From positions 1 to 11,053 of the forward strand of contig JAATVR010000360.1 of NCBI GenBank assembly GCA_014523665.1: a DNA stretch of 11,053 bases, read 5' to 3'. The first letter of the stretch is position 1; each line of letters starts with the position of its first letter. The notes under the pieces were generated by a model. The model did no database searches. It worked only from the letters and a program-made list of their open reading frames with translations, and was not told the origin of the DNA. This stretch comes from Nitrososphaerales archaeon TH526. GTDB lineage: Archaea; Thermoproteota; Nitrososphaeria; Nitrososphaerales; Nitrososphaeraceae. This document shows, one piece after another, positions 1 through 6,851 of the stretch. Both the position numbers and the translations under genes were made by a program.

Positions 1-101
1 ACGCCTAAGGTAGATTCAATTTTTGAAATAGTTGTTTACAATAGTTCATAACTATCAACATGTTATAACACGTACGGCAGTTTAAAGCTACACATTACAA
101 A
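1..101. other. Palindrome-rich non-coding left edge
   Basis: No gene is visible here. The stretch holds four short inverted repeats in a row: TTCAA-ttt-TTGAA (15-27), ATAGTT-cat-AACTAT (41-55), the perfect palindrome TGTTATAACA (61-70) and CGTACG (72-77). A third copy of ATAGTT lies at 28-33. The stretch is immediately downstream of the minus-strand gene ending at 102, so the repeats could form hairpins at the end of its transcript. They could equally be protein-binding sites for a gene beyond the window edge. Confidence 0.5.
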
Positions 102-1652
102 CTAAAGTTGGAGTCTTTTTAACACCCTTCTACCTTCTTCATCTGACAAAGGTGCACTCAGCTCCTCAGTTCGCAATACGTACTCCTTTCTCTCTTTTTC
201 ATCAGTTTCGTATCTCAGAATCAATTCTCCCTTTACTGGGCTCTTATTGGAAATACTTTGGATTAAAGGCGAGAATCCAACTGCAACAAGTTCAAGAAAA
301 GACATTACAATGTCTTCGTAATATAGTAGAGTATTTTTCGTATCGATTGAGCTCATTATAGCTTCCTTATCCCCTACCCTGATAGAGTCCAACTTCATGT
401 GAGGTGATACCGTAGACGTGTTCGAGATGTCACCTAATCTATCTGCTAACATTCTTCCCATCATAATGAGTTTGAGAGTGTCAGTTCCTTCTTGAAATTC
501 TTTCTGAGTAAGATCTATTTTCTTTCGTTCATCTCTGTCAAGGTAATCAATTCTTGGCAACCTGCCTTCCGATACAAGTCCTTTGTAGTATTCTATTGTA
601 GTAGTACTATTACTATTGACGTCTTTTTCTTCTGGTATCAAGTCAGGTAAAGAGTATTCTATCTCGATTGATTTTTCGTCACTCTTTGAAGGGTCTCCTG
701 AGAGCTTGACAGCTAACGTCTTGCCACTATGCATTTTGATGGATGTTACGTATAGGCTACTTGCGTGAACATACTCGACTTCTCTCTCAGATGAGTCTTG
801 AGGATCATCTTGGCTTGATCCAAGCCCAAAAGATCGCCGTAGTTTTTCTGAAATTGATTTTTTGAATCCGATTGGGATCAACAGATCCTCTACTTCAAGA
901 TCAGATATTTTTCTTCGATGTCTCCAAAACTCGGAAAACTTGGGGTCAATAGTGAAATGATACGAAAATGTGGATGCCGGCAAACTCTCGAGACCATCCA
1001 TATTAGCACCGGTCGAATTGGCAGGACTTGTGTTGTTGTCGACAATGATCTCATTTGCAGAAGTAATAGTATACGAATAAGGGTCCTTGTCTATTTTCGC
1101 GGTCAGAACTCTGTTTCGCCTTTCAAGAAGAATACCAGGCAAGTTATGTTCGTCCTTCGTAAGCCAGAGCTGAAGTAAAGTAATTGCGTTATTGTACGAA
1201 TCTATGATCCTCTCCTGTATCTCTTCTCTGTATTCATTGGCGTATTTTGCAAATTGCTTTTCAATATCCCCTATTGAGTTTATTAGGGGAGATCTCATGC
1301 GAAAGAAGGACGATTCAGCATCTTTCTTGACGTCCGATGAGATTACGATGCGCTCGTGATACTTGGTATGAAATACGTCCAACGATGATTCTATCGAATT
1401 TTGTAAATTCCCGATCTTTTTCATAATCTCATCTTGAAAAACATCAACATTCTCCAAAACGAATCGAAGGGTGCCTACATTTTTGTGAATTTCAATTATA
1501 TTTGCAGAAGTAGATACAAAATCCTTCAAGACGTAGATAATATTCTTATTCTCCCCAAATGGCGTATAATCCCCATACAAATACCGTCCCTTGTTCTCTT
1601 CTTTAGTATAGTTACCTAGCAAGTTCGGCTGGGAATCATTTTTCGTATCCAT
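102..1652 (-). CDS. Unrecognised 516-residue protein
   Basis: I do not recognise this family. The open frame extends upstream to 1835, but I start it at the ATG at 1650-1652 because a good TATA box (TTTATAT, minus strand, 1691-1697) lies about 42 bases before it, which gives a leader of roughly 15-20 bases. An in-frame ATG at 1671-1673 is the next alternative. The protein is soluble-looking: I see no signal peptide or clear membrane span. Residues 36-165 look mostly helical and possibly coiled, with many charged and Ile/Leu positions. Residues 200-230 are rich in Asn, Ser and Thr and look like a linker. Residues 280-350 hold a second low-complexity acidic/Ser stretch around a beta-like segment. 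The C-terminus (360-516) is again mixed helical and charged. There is no obvious catalytic motif. The next gene upstream, the OGG1-type glycosylase, is on the same strand but about 210 bases away. It may be a thaumarchaeal lineage-specific protein, which is an inference. Confidence 0.8.
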   Translation of the reverse strand: MDTKNDSQPNLLGNYTKEENKGRYLYGDYTPFGENKNIIYVLKDFVSTSANIIEIHKNVGTLRFVLENVDVFQDEIMKKIGNLQNSIESSLDVFHTKYHERIVISSDVKKDAESSFFRMRSPLINSIGDIEKQFAKYANEYREEIQERIIDSYNNAITLLQLWLTKDEHNLPGILLERRNRVLTAKIDKDPYSYTITSANEIIVDNNTSPANSTGANMDGLESLPASTFSYHFTIDPKFSEFWRHRRKISDLEVEDLLIPIGFKKSISEKLRRSFGLGSSQDDPQDSSEREVEYVHASSLYVTSIKMHSGKTLAVKLSGDPSKSDEKSIEIEYSLPDLIPEEKDVNSNSTTTIEYYKGLVSEGRLPRIDYLDRDERKKIDLTQKEFQEGTDTLKLIMMGRMLADRLGDISNTSTVSPHMKLDSIRVGDKEAIMSSIDTKNTLLYYEDIVMSFLELVAVGFSPLIQSISNKSPVKGELILRYETDEKERKEYVLRTEELSAPLSDEEGRRVLKRLQL

Positions 1653-1690
1653 GTGGTTATACTCTTCAATCATCTTGTATATGAATTGCA

Positions 1691-1697
1691 ATATAAA
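1691..1697 (-). promoter_or_regulatory. TATA box for the 516-residue protein gene
   Basis: TTTATAT on the minus strand. Its centre at about 1694 predicts transcription starting near 1668, which is downstream of the first half of the longer open frame and therefore supports the ATG at 1652. Confidence 0.5.
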
Positions 1698-1862
1698 GGG
1701 TTGAGGGAACATGTAAAAACTGCAAAAGGCTCCGACATCCGCTTCGTTTTTTAACGATTTGTTAAATATAGCGTAGGGAGGCAAAGCACCTAGAGTTCTA
1801 TACCATCTGACGCTTCTTCCAGAATTCCAGCACAATGTGATATTTTCTCACAGGGCTGAGCC

Positions 1863-2765
1863 TCACCACTTTCTTCCAGCTAGATGTCTGCTGTAATAGT
1901 ATAGATATTGCTGGGCATAGCCTGCGTATATACCGAAATGCGTCCTCATGTGATCAGACAGAAATCGATATTGCTGATGACTAAGATGATATTTTTGGCT
2001 ACTATTTCCCTTCTTATTCTCACCAATCAGGATTTTGTATTTGTTAGATAGTATTCTCGCGATCCATGTGTCTATGGGAAATGCTTCCAATTTTTCGAGT
2101 GAAAATAAGAGGATGCAATCTGCAGTCTTATCTCCTATTCCATAGATGTCTAGAAGTGAACGTTTTGCTTCTTCATAGCTCATTCGAATAAGCTCGTCAG
2201 GAACGATCTCTTTATCATGCATTTTAGCTGCAAGCATTTTGATAGACTTTGCTCTGTAGCCTGTGCCACAGGAAACTAACTCTGCTATGTTCGCTTTATG
2301 GAGATCTCTTGGTCTTGGAAATGTAAAAAATTGGTCTCCATTAACGATCATTTTTTTTCCAAATCTTTTACATATGTTAAAAAGTATTCTGCGAATCCGC
2401 TGAATATTGATATTACTAGCACATAGGAACGAGATCATGCATTGAACAGGATCCTGTCTCATGACTCGAAGGCCTCGAAATCTCATTACAGAATTACGAA
2501 TGAGAGGGTCAAATGAAATGGTATTAAGTATCTTGTCAATGTCATCATCCATTCTAAACAGCCTCTTTTCCCATCCGCGATCTTCAGGAAACGATTCATA
2601 TTTTATACGACCCTTACCTTGGTCGAGTTGTTGAGCATCGAATGACAGTTTCAACACATGGTCGGTGTGAATCCCATACCACGCATCTCTTTTCTTTTGC
2701 CATAAGAACGTCTGTCCGCTATTGATTGTCATCTCTGGATTAAAATATTCTGCTTCTATGGACAT
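1863..2765 (-). CDS. OGG1-type 8-oxoguanine DNA glycosylase/AP lyase
   Basis: This base-excision repair enzyme removes 8-oxoguanine from DNA and nicks the abasic site. The 300 residues follow the OGG1 plan: an N-terminal domain with SGQTFLW (16-22), matching the human CGQSFRW segment, then the helix-hairpin-helix domain. The hairpin YGIGDKTADC (208-217) carries the predicted Schiff-base lysine K213, and PID (230-232) carries the catalytic aspartate D232. Their spacing of 19 equals K249-D268 in human OGG1. By alignment by eye, G17, C217 and Q285 match human G42, C253 and Q315, which recognise 8-oxoguanine; Y289 replaces F319. SNINIQR (117-123) matches SNNNIAR, with N118 at N149 and R123 at R154. 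It is therefore OGG1 subfamily, not the shorter OGG2 or AGOG types. The ATG at 2765 lies about 22-29 bases from a TATA-like TATACATATTTA, which fits a leaderless transcript independent of the gene upstream. Confidence 0.93.
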   Translation of the reverse strand: MSIEAEYFNPEMTINSGQTFLWQKKRDAWYGIHTDHVLKLSFDAQQLDQGKGRIKYESFPEDRGWEKRLFRMDDDIDKILNTISFDPLIRNSVMRFRGLRVMRQDPVQCMISFLCASNINIQRIRRILFNICKRFGKKMIVNGDQFFTFPRPRDLHKANIAELVSCGTGYRAKSIKMLAAKMHDKEIVPDELIRMSYEEAKRSLLDIYGIGDKTADCILLFSLEKLEAFPIDTWIARILSNKYKILIGENKKGNSSQKYHLSHQQYRFLSDHMRTHFGIYAGYAQQYLYYYSRHLAGRKW

Positions 2766-2782
2766 TTGACTTCCTTCAATTC

Positions 2783-2794
2783 TAAATATGTATA
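2783..2794 (-). promoter_or_regulatory. TATA box for the OGG1-type gene
   Basis: TATACATATTTA on the minus strand, centred about 24 bases before the ATG at 2765. The spacing predicts transcription starting at or next to the start codon. Confidence 0.45.
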
Positions 2795-2817
2795 CACCTG
2801 GACCTTGTGACGTGATC

Positions 2818-3021
2818 CTAACTGTTCTTCAATACTTCTTTTATTCTTCGCAGATCCTGTTGGAGATTTTGAATGAGTTTAGGAATTTCTCTATCAGCAC
2901 AGCCGAGACAAACATGCTGAAGCGATAATGACATGGTAAAATATTTGGTATTTAGCGGAATTAAGTTCTTGCAAGATACACATTTCTTTAGCTTGTATGG
3001 ATCGGTGTTCCTTGTGATCAT
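2818..3021 (-). CDS. Small two-CxxC zinc-binding protein
   Basis: This 67-residue protein has two CxxC pairs, C14-C17 and C38-C41, separated by 20 residues. The pattern fits a treble-clef or zinc-ribbon fold binding one zinc ion. After the second pair, residues 44-65 (IPKLIQNLQQDLRRIKEVL) have the heptad spacing of a short amphipathic helix or coiled coil, which suggests dimerisation or docking on a partner. There is no enzyme motif. It lies 52 bases upstream of the OGG1-type gene on the same strand, but both have their own TATA box, so a functional link is only a possibility. A TATA-like AATATATTT about 27 bases before the ATG suggests a leaderless transcript. The 5' end faces the nuclease-like gene that begins at 3203. 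The specific function is unknown. Confidence 0.72.
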   Translation of the reverse strand: MITRNTDPYKLKKCVSCKNLIPLNTKYFTMSLSLQHVCLGCADREIPKLIQNLQQDLRRIKEVLKNS

Positions 3022-3043
3022 TAGTATAACCCTTCATAAATGG

Positions 3044-3052
3044 AAATATATT
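3044..3052 (-). promoter_or_regulatory. TATA box for the two-CxxC protein gene
   Basis: AATATATTT on the minus strand, centred about 27 bases from the ATG at 3021, predicting a leaderless transcript. Confidence 0.5.
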
Positions 3053-3132
3053 CATATACTTACGTCGTGACTATCATCCACAACATTTCTGTGATAAGGG
3101 GCTAATCCCAACTCGCAGGAGGACAGAAGCAA

Positions 3133-3142
3133 TTTTTAATAA
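3133..3142 (+). promoter_or_regulatory. TATA-like box for the nuclease-like gene
   Basis: TTTTTAATAA on the plus strand predicts transcription starting near 3163. That is downstream of the TTG at 3143, the first possible start of the open frame, and upstream of the ATG at 3203. It therefore favours the shorter protein. Confidence 0.35.
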
Positions 3143-3202
3143 TTGCATCAGACAGTTTTTACAACAACAGATAAAGCTAACCTGAGGATCGTGTTTAACT
3201 TG

Positions 3203-3619
3203 ATGTTGAAACTGTCTTATTCGATCGGAACGTTTGGCAGAGAAGCAGAGTACATAGTAGCTTTATATCTAAGACTCGTTGGCTGGCAAGTTCGTCTGTC
3301 AAAGAATAGTCGGGGGCCCGCTGACATAACCGCAGTGTTCGATTCCAAGAAAAGACAAAAAAAATGGCTCATACAGGTGAAATCCTCAAGAAAAGTACCG
3401 CGGATCAAAGGGCACGAAATACTTCGACTTATCGCAGCTGCATCTACTGAAGGAGGCGACCCAATAGTCGCTACTCTGAATCCAACAATTCGAAATGACT
3501 CTGATGGGTTGTCAAATTTCTCCAAAAATGGTAATCACGATTCGAGTTTAGCGCTAAGTAACAGACAATTTGCAGTAACGTTCTTTTATTTGCCTTATTG
3601 GAGCATCATCAGACCATAA
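3203..3619 (+). CDS. Putative PD-(D/E)XK nuclease (Hjc/Mrr-like fold)
   Basis: This is a 138-residue protein when started at ATG 3203; the frame stays open back to a TTG at 3143, but the TATA-like element at 3133-3142 argues against that start. The order of motifs is that of small archaeal Holliday-junction resolvases and Mrr-type endonucleases. In order come G-x-E-A-E with E15 in helix 1, LVGWQVRLS, SRGPADITA with metal-ligand D41, and WLIQVKSS with Q58-V-K60. The usual ExK is replaced by QxK, a form known in Mrr-like enzymes. A helix-strand segment, HEILRLIAAA then GDPIVATL, follows as in Hjc. It probably cuts or binds branched or otherwise structured DNA, but the substrate cannot be read from the sequence. 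The C-terminal 45 residues (Asn/Ser-rich, then a hydrophobic FAVTFFYLPYW) may be a lineage-specific final strand. No methylase or specificity gene is nearby, so a restriction system is unlikely. Confidence 0.75.
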   Translation: MLKLSYSIGTFGREAEYIVALYLRLVGWQVRLSKNSRGPADITAVFDSKKRQKKWLIQVKSSRKVPRIKGHEILRLIAAASTEGGDPIVATLNPTIRNDSDGLSNFSKNGNHDSSLALSNRQFAVTFFYLPYWSIIRP

Positions 3620-3833
3620 ACGTTCAGTGCTGTTTGCTTAGTATATAATAAGATTTTGATTCTACGAAGGACTGGACGTCTGAGATTCCTCTATTCTACT
3701 GTAATTCATTTCACCAAAGATCAATCCTTGGTCCACATCGGAAATTGCAGAAAAATTTTTCAAGTGTTTCCCCTGACCAGAAAATAATTCTGCTAGTATT
3801 TATATAATATCAAAACCATCTTGCTCTCATTCG
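3620..3833. other. Gap with extra TATA-like element and palindrome
   Basis: This 214-base gap precedes the DUF255 gene. It contains a second TATA-like string (GTATATAATAAG, 3640-3651) too far upstream to serve that gene directly, and a perfect 12-base palindrome GAAAAATTTTTC (3750-3761). The T5 run in the palindrome could help stop transcription from the nuclease-like gene. No open frame of note was seen. Confidence 0.4.
3799..3806 (+). promoter_or_regulatory. TATA box for the DUF255 gene
   Basis: TTTATATA within ATTTATATAATAT (3798-3810), centred about 31 bases before the ATG at 3834. It predicts a leader of only a few bases. It is one of the best TATA matches in the window. Confidence 0.65.
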
Positions 3834-5981
3834 ATGTATGATCAGCAAATTGACAGGAATAGCAAAAAGGCCAATAAATTAATCAACGAAACAAGCCCCT
3901 ACCTCTTGCAGCATGCTTACAACCCCGTAGATTGGTATCCATGGGGCAAGAACGCCCTTGAAAAAGCGAGGGCAGAAAATAAACCAATTTTCTTGAGCAT
4001 CGGTTACAGCTCTTGTCACTGGTGTCATGTTATGGCCCACGAATCTTTTGAAGATGAAGAGATTGCAAAGATCATGAATGAAAATTTCGTAAACATTAAA
4101 GTTGACAGAGAAGAAAGGGCTGACCTCGACGATGTCTACCAACGTGTATGTCAATTAGCGGCGGGTAGTGGAGGATGGCCCCTGTCAGTCTTCCTGACTC
4201 CCGATCAGAAGCCGTTCTACATTGGAACGTATTTTCCGAAGATTTCTAGGTATGGAATGCCTGGCTTTATGTCTATCGTGAAGCAGCTTGCTGATACGTA
4301 TGTTAATAATAAGAAGGAAATTCTTAGCGCTACTTCTGAATTTATGCATGCACTCTCAGGCTCTGCTGAAGATATTTCTTTTAGCAGGTCTGTTGGCGTA
4401 GAACCTGAACGCTCTGTACTAGATGAGGCAGCTGTCAGTCTATTGCATTTTGGCGATCCTACTTATGGTGGGTTTGGACAAGCTCCCAAGTTTCCTAACC
4501 CATCCAATCTCATGTTCATGTTGCGATACTATGAATTGTCGAAGATTTCCAAATTTAAGGACTTTGTTGTATTCACTGCTGATAAGATGGTATCAGGAGG
4601 TATCCACGATCATCTTGGGGGAGGATTTTCTAGATATTCAACGGATCAAAAATGGCTAGTACCTCACTTTGAAAAAATGCTTTATGACAACGCATTACTC
4701 ATCCAACTCTTCTCTGAAATTTATCAGATAACTCATGATGAAAAGTACATTGAGGTTTTGCACAAAAGCATTAGATACGTTCTCGGGGAAATGACCTCAC
4801 CAGAGGGGTGTTTTTATTCTGCTGAGGACGCTGATTCTGAAGGAGAGGAGGGCAAGTATTATTTATGGACGAAAAGAGAAATCTCGGAAATTTTGAACAA
4901 CAAGACAGACGCTGACATATTTTGCTTATACTATGGCGTTACTGAAGGAGGGAATTTTGAGGGTAAAAATATTCTAAATAGTCAGAACAATCAACCATTT
5001 CTTTCACAGAAATTTGACAAACCTGTTCAGGCTATCCAAGATATTCTCAGAAGTTCTGAGGCAAGATTGTTCAATACAAGAATGCGTCGTGTGCATCCAG
5101 GGAAAGACGACAAAGTGATTGCCTCCTGGAATTCACTAATGATCTCTGCATTAGTAAAGGCATATCGAGTTACCTCAGAAGAAACCTATCTCGAAGCAGC
5201 AGTAAAGGCAGCAGATTTCATACAAGCCAGAATGTCGTCCCCAGACGGGAGGCTTCACAGGATTTTCAAAAACGGTCAGTCTAAATTGAATAGCTACCTT
5301 GATGACTACGCCTTCTATGTGAATTCGTTGATCGATCTGTTCGAAGTACTTCCTACTCCTCGTTTTATGAATTACGCCCTCCGACAAACAGATTTTATGT
5401 TAGATCACTTCTGGGATAAGCAGAGGAATGATGGATTTTTTTTCACATCGGATGACCATGAGGAACTGATAATTAGAACGAAAAACTATTATGACCTTGC
5501 TATTCCTAGTGGCAACTCTGTCGCTGCATTGAATCTGTTGAGGTTGTATCATTTTTCTCAAAGAAATGATTACCTGACAAAATCGGAAGATATTTTCAGA
5601 TCTGTTTCTTCTATTGCCAGAGATAATCCATTCGGTTTCGGACATTTCCTTATATCGTTATATATGTACGTGAAAAGGCCGATCGAGTTCACAGTGGTAC
5701 AAGGAAGCGGGCCAAACCCGGACACCTTCAACAAGATGCTAAAGCTTCTAAATAGAGAGTATATTCCGTACGGGATATTTGCATTCGTAGAGTCAAATTC
5801 AGACTTTCACCAACTAGAGCACATGTCATCATTCTTCAAAGGAAAATTGGAACTTACAAGTCCCCCAGCTAATCGTTCAACCCGTGCATATGTTTGTAGG
5901 AATTCCGTTTGTTTTCCCCCTATGTACACATTTCATGAATTGGAGAATTATATCAAGTCAGGCAGTTTGATTGGAGAGTGA
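3834..5981 (+). CDS. DUF255 (YyaL/SPATA20-like) thioredoxin-domain protein
   Basis: This 715-residue protein has the full two-part structure of the widespread YyaL/SPATA20 family. The N-terminal thioredoxin-like domain (about 12-170) begins with the family signature around [20 protein letters not shown] (18-37). It has a CHWC redox motif (C61, C64), then [13 protein letters not shown] (85-97) and [11 protein letters not shown] (113-123). The rest is an alpha/alpha-toroid like six-hairpin glycosidases: [10 protein letters not shown] (212-221), [11 protein letters not shown] (259-269), [11 protein letters not shown] (277-287), [17 protein letters not shown] (329-345), [10 protein letters not shown] (427-436) and [16 protein letters not shown] (556-571). 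The C-terminal [12 protein letters not shown] (685-696) is also typical. There is no signal peptide, so it is cytoplasmic. The biochemical role of the family is not settled; the CxxC and toroid suggest redox or sugar chemistry. The length is normal, with no frameshift. ATG 3834 is chosen from the TATA spacing; a second ATG at 3838 is out of frame. Confidence 0.93.
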   Translation: MYDQQIDRNSKKANKLINETSPYLLQHAYNPVDWYPWGKNALEKARAENKPIFLSIGYSSCHWCHVMAHESFEDEEIAKIMNENFVNIKVDREERADLDDVYQRVCQLAAGSGGWPLSVFLTPDQKPFYIGTYFPKISRYGMPGFMSIVKQLADTYVNNKKEILSATSEFMHALSGSAEDISFSRSVGVEPERSVLDEAAVSLLHFGDPTYGGFGQAPKFPNPSNLMFMLRYYELSKISKFKDFVVFTADKMVSGGIHDHLGGGFSRYSTDQKWLVPHFEKMLYDNALLIQLFSEIYQITHDEKYIEVLHKSIRYVLGEMTSPEGCFYSAEDADSEGEEGKYYLWTKREISEILNNKTDADIFCLYYGVTEGGNFEGKNILNSQNNQPFLSQKFDKPVQAIQDILRSSEARLFNTRMRRVHPGKDDKVIASWNSLMISALVKAYRVTSEETYLEAAVKAADFIQARMSSPDGRLHRIFKNGQSKLNSYLDDYAFYVNSLIDLFEVLPTPRFMNYALRQTDFMLDHFWDKQRNDGFFFTSDDHEELIIRTKNYYDLAIPSGNSVAALNLLRLYHFSQRNDYLTKSEDIFRSVSSIARDNPFGFGHFLISLYMYVKRPIEFTVVQGSGPNPDTFNKMLKLLNREYIPYGIFAFVESNSDFHQLEHMSSFFKGKLELTSPPANRSTRAYVCRNSVCFPPMYTFHELENYIKSGSLIGE
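5946..5954 (+). promoter_or_regulatory. Possible TATA box inside the end of the DUF255 gene
   Basis: AATTATATC, centred at about 5951, predicts transcription starting near 5977, some 27 bases before the ATG of the 86-residue orphan gene at 6004. It lies within coding sequence, so the match may be chance. Confidence 0.3.
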
Positions 5982-6003
5982 ACAAGTAGGTCAGCATGAC
6001 CCT

Positions 6004-6264
6004 ATGAATAAATCAAATCTTAGACCAACGCCCACCTTATTGGCGGGGATCTTATTCAAGATAGCCAGGCAAGGATACGAAGCCGAACTCAAGCCGAATC
6101 TAAATCACATGGATTTGATCTTGGAGCACATACGACCTCTTCCCCATGAGATAGTTGTTACTCTACGGGAAAATTACTTTGAATACTGTTTCTTAGAGAG
6201 TTTAACATATGCTGACGCGGACGGCACAGTTAGGTCCCGTTCGCATTTTAGAAGGACACTCTAG
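6004..6264 (+). CDS. Unrecognised 86-residue protein
   Basis: I do not recognise this small protein. I choose the ATG at 6004, 22 bases after the DUF255 stop. The frame also allows a TTG at 5971, which would overlap the upstream gene by 11 bases and add 11 residues. The protein has an amphipathic helix early on (TLLAGILFKIARQGYEAEL, 12-30), a central HMDLILEHIRPLPHEIVVTL, and a charged, Arg-rich tail ending RSRSHFRRTL. There are no Cys pairs and no signal peptide; residues 12-23 are hydrophobic but short for a membrane span. The tight spacing suggests co-transcription with the DUF255 gene, although a possible TATA lies inside that gene's end. It might be a small accessory protein, which is an inference. 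Confidence 0.55.
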   Translation: MNKSNLRPTPTLLAGILFKIARQGYEAELKPNLNHMDLILEHIRPLPHEIVVTLRENYFEYCFLESLTYADADGTVRSRSHFRRTL

Positions 6265-6512
6265 AGAACCTCGACAAACGCACTATTGATCTTCGACCTA
6301 AGAGCAATTCTCTTTTACTCTCACATTATACAAGGTCGCAACTCTCCTAAGGTATGGTGATCTAGTGCAACTTGAATCGCTCTTGAATTCAACAATTAGC
6401 CCCTCCAAAAATCCAAGATTAAGGGAGGAGCGAATTTTATAGAGATAAGGTTATGTTACAAACTATCAGACTCTATATAGATATTTAGGCAATTTAATAA
6501 TCAGCAGACAAA
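6265..6512. other. 248-base gap with GC-rich hairpin
   Basis: No gene was recognised. GCCCCTCC (6399-6406) can pair with GGAGGAGC (6424-6431) over seven of eight positions, with a 17-base A-rich loop. CTTGAAT occurs twice close together (6371-6377 and 6382-6388). The hairpin is about 82 bases before the FUN14 start, so it could end the upstream transcript or form part of a small RNA. The right end holds the FUN14 promoter. Confidence 0.4.
6473..6487 (+). promoter_or_regulatory. TATA region for the FUN14 gene
   Basis: CTATATAGATATTTA, whose TATA-like part predicts transcription starting about 6503, ten bases before the ATG at 6513. A second weaker candidate is AATTTAATAA at 6491-6500, which is close to the start codon. 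Confidence 0.4.
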
Positions 6513-6851
6513 ATGAGTATGGATTTCGGTTCTTTAGCGTCGAGTGCTACCCCAATAGCGGTGGGAGGGATAGCCGGATTTCTAGTAGGATATGCGATAA
6601 AAAAGGTAATAAAGATCGTCCTCATTATCGCCGGATTATTGATAGTTGCATTTGTTGCGCTTGGATATCAGCAGTATGTTTCGGTTGATTGGAACAGAGT
6701 ACAAGAAGCAGGATCAGGTTTGATGGGCAACGTTAGCAGCACTAACATTCCAGGAACGGAACAAAGTATTTCTTCGATCATGGCAGCTTTTGGAATTCCT
6801 CTGGTGGGCAGCCTAGCTGCAGGCTTTATACTCGGATTCATCAAGGGTTAG
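6513..6851 (+). CDS. FUN14-family membrane protein
   Basis: This 112-residue integral membrane protein resembles the FUN14 family. That family includes the mitochondrial outer-membrane protein FUNDC1 in animals and many small archaeal and bacterial proteins of unknown role. Three hydrophobic segments are visible: about 14-29 (Gly-rich GGIAGFLVGYA), 33-52 (VIKIVLIIAGLLIVAFVALG) and 93-110 (Gly-rich GSLAAGFILGFI). A lysine pair (K30-K31) and K34 separate the first two. The family-like YQQYVSVDW (52-60) follows span 2. The glycine spacing in spans 1 and 3 suits close helix packing. There is no signal peptide beyond the first span. The archaeal role is unknown; the mitophagy function of FUNDC1 should not be transferred. 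It stands alone, with its own TATA, and faces rpl19e tail to tail. A second in-frame ATG is at 6519. Confidence 0.8.
   Translation: MSMDFGSLASSATPIAVGGIAGFLVGYAIKKVIKIVLIIAGLLIVAFVALGYQQYVSVDWNRVQEAGSGLMGNVSSTNIPGTEQSISSIMAAFGIPLVGSLAAGFILGFIKG

Noticed and set aside
1653..1835. N-terminal 61-residue extension of the 516-residue protein
   Set aside because: A well-placed TATA box lies inside it, so the mRNA should start after it; the residues look like translated non-coding sequence.
3143..3202. TTG-started 20-residue extension of the nuclease-like protein
   Set aside because: The predicted transcription start is downstream of this TTG, and family similarity begins after the ATG at 3203. 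An AGGAGG-like string at 3117-3122 is about 20 bases from the TTG, too far to serve as its ribosome site.
3217..3525. 102-codon minus-strand frame inside the nuclease-like gene
   Set aside because: It is opposite a gene with clear family motifs and has no recognisable features or promoter.
6346..6356. CTCCTAAGGTA resembling a conserved 23S rRNA segment; CCTAAGGTA also occurs at 4-12
   Set aside because: The match is only nine to ten bases with no rRNA-like flanks, and a guide RNA would need the complementary strand; treated as chance.
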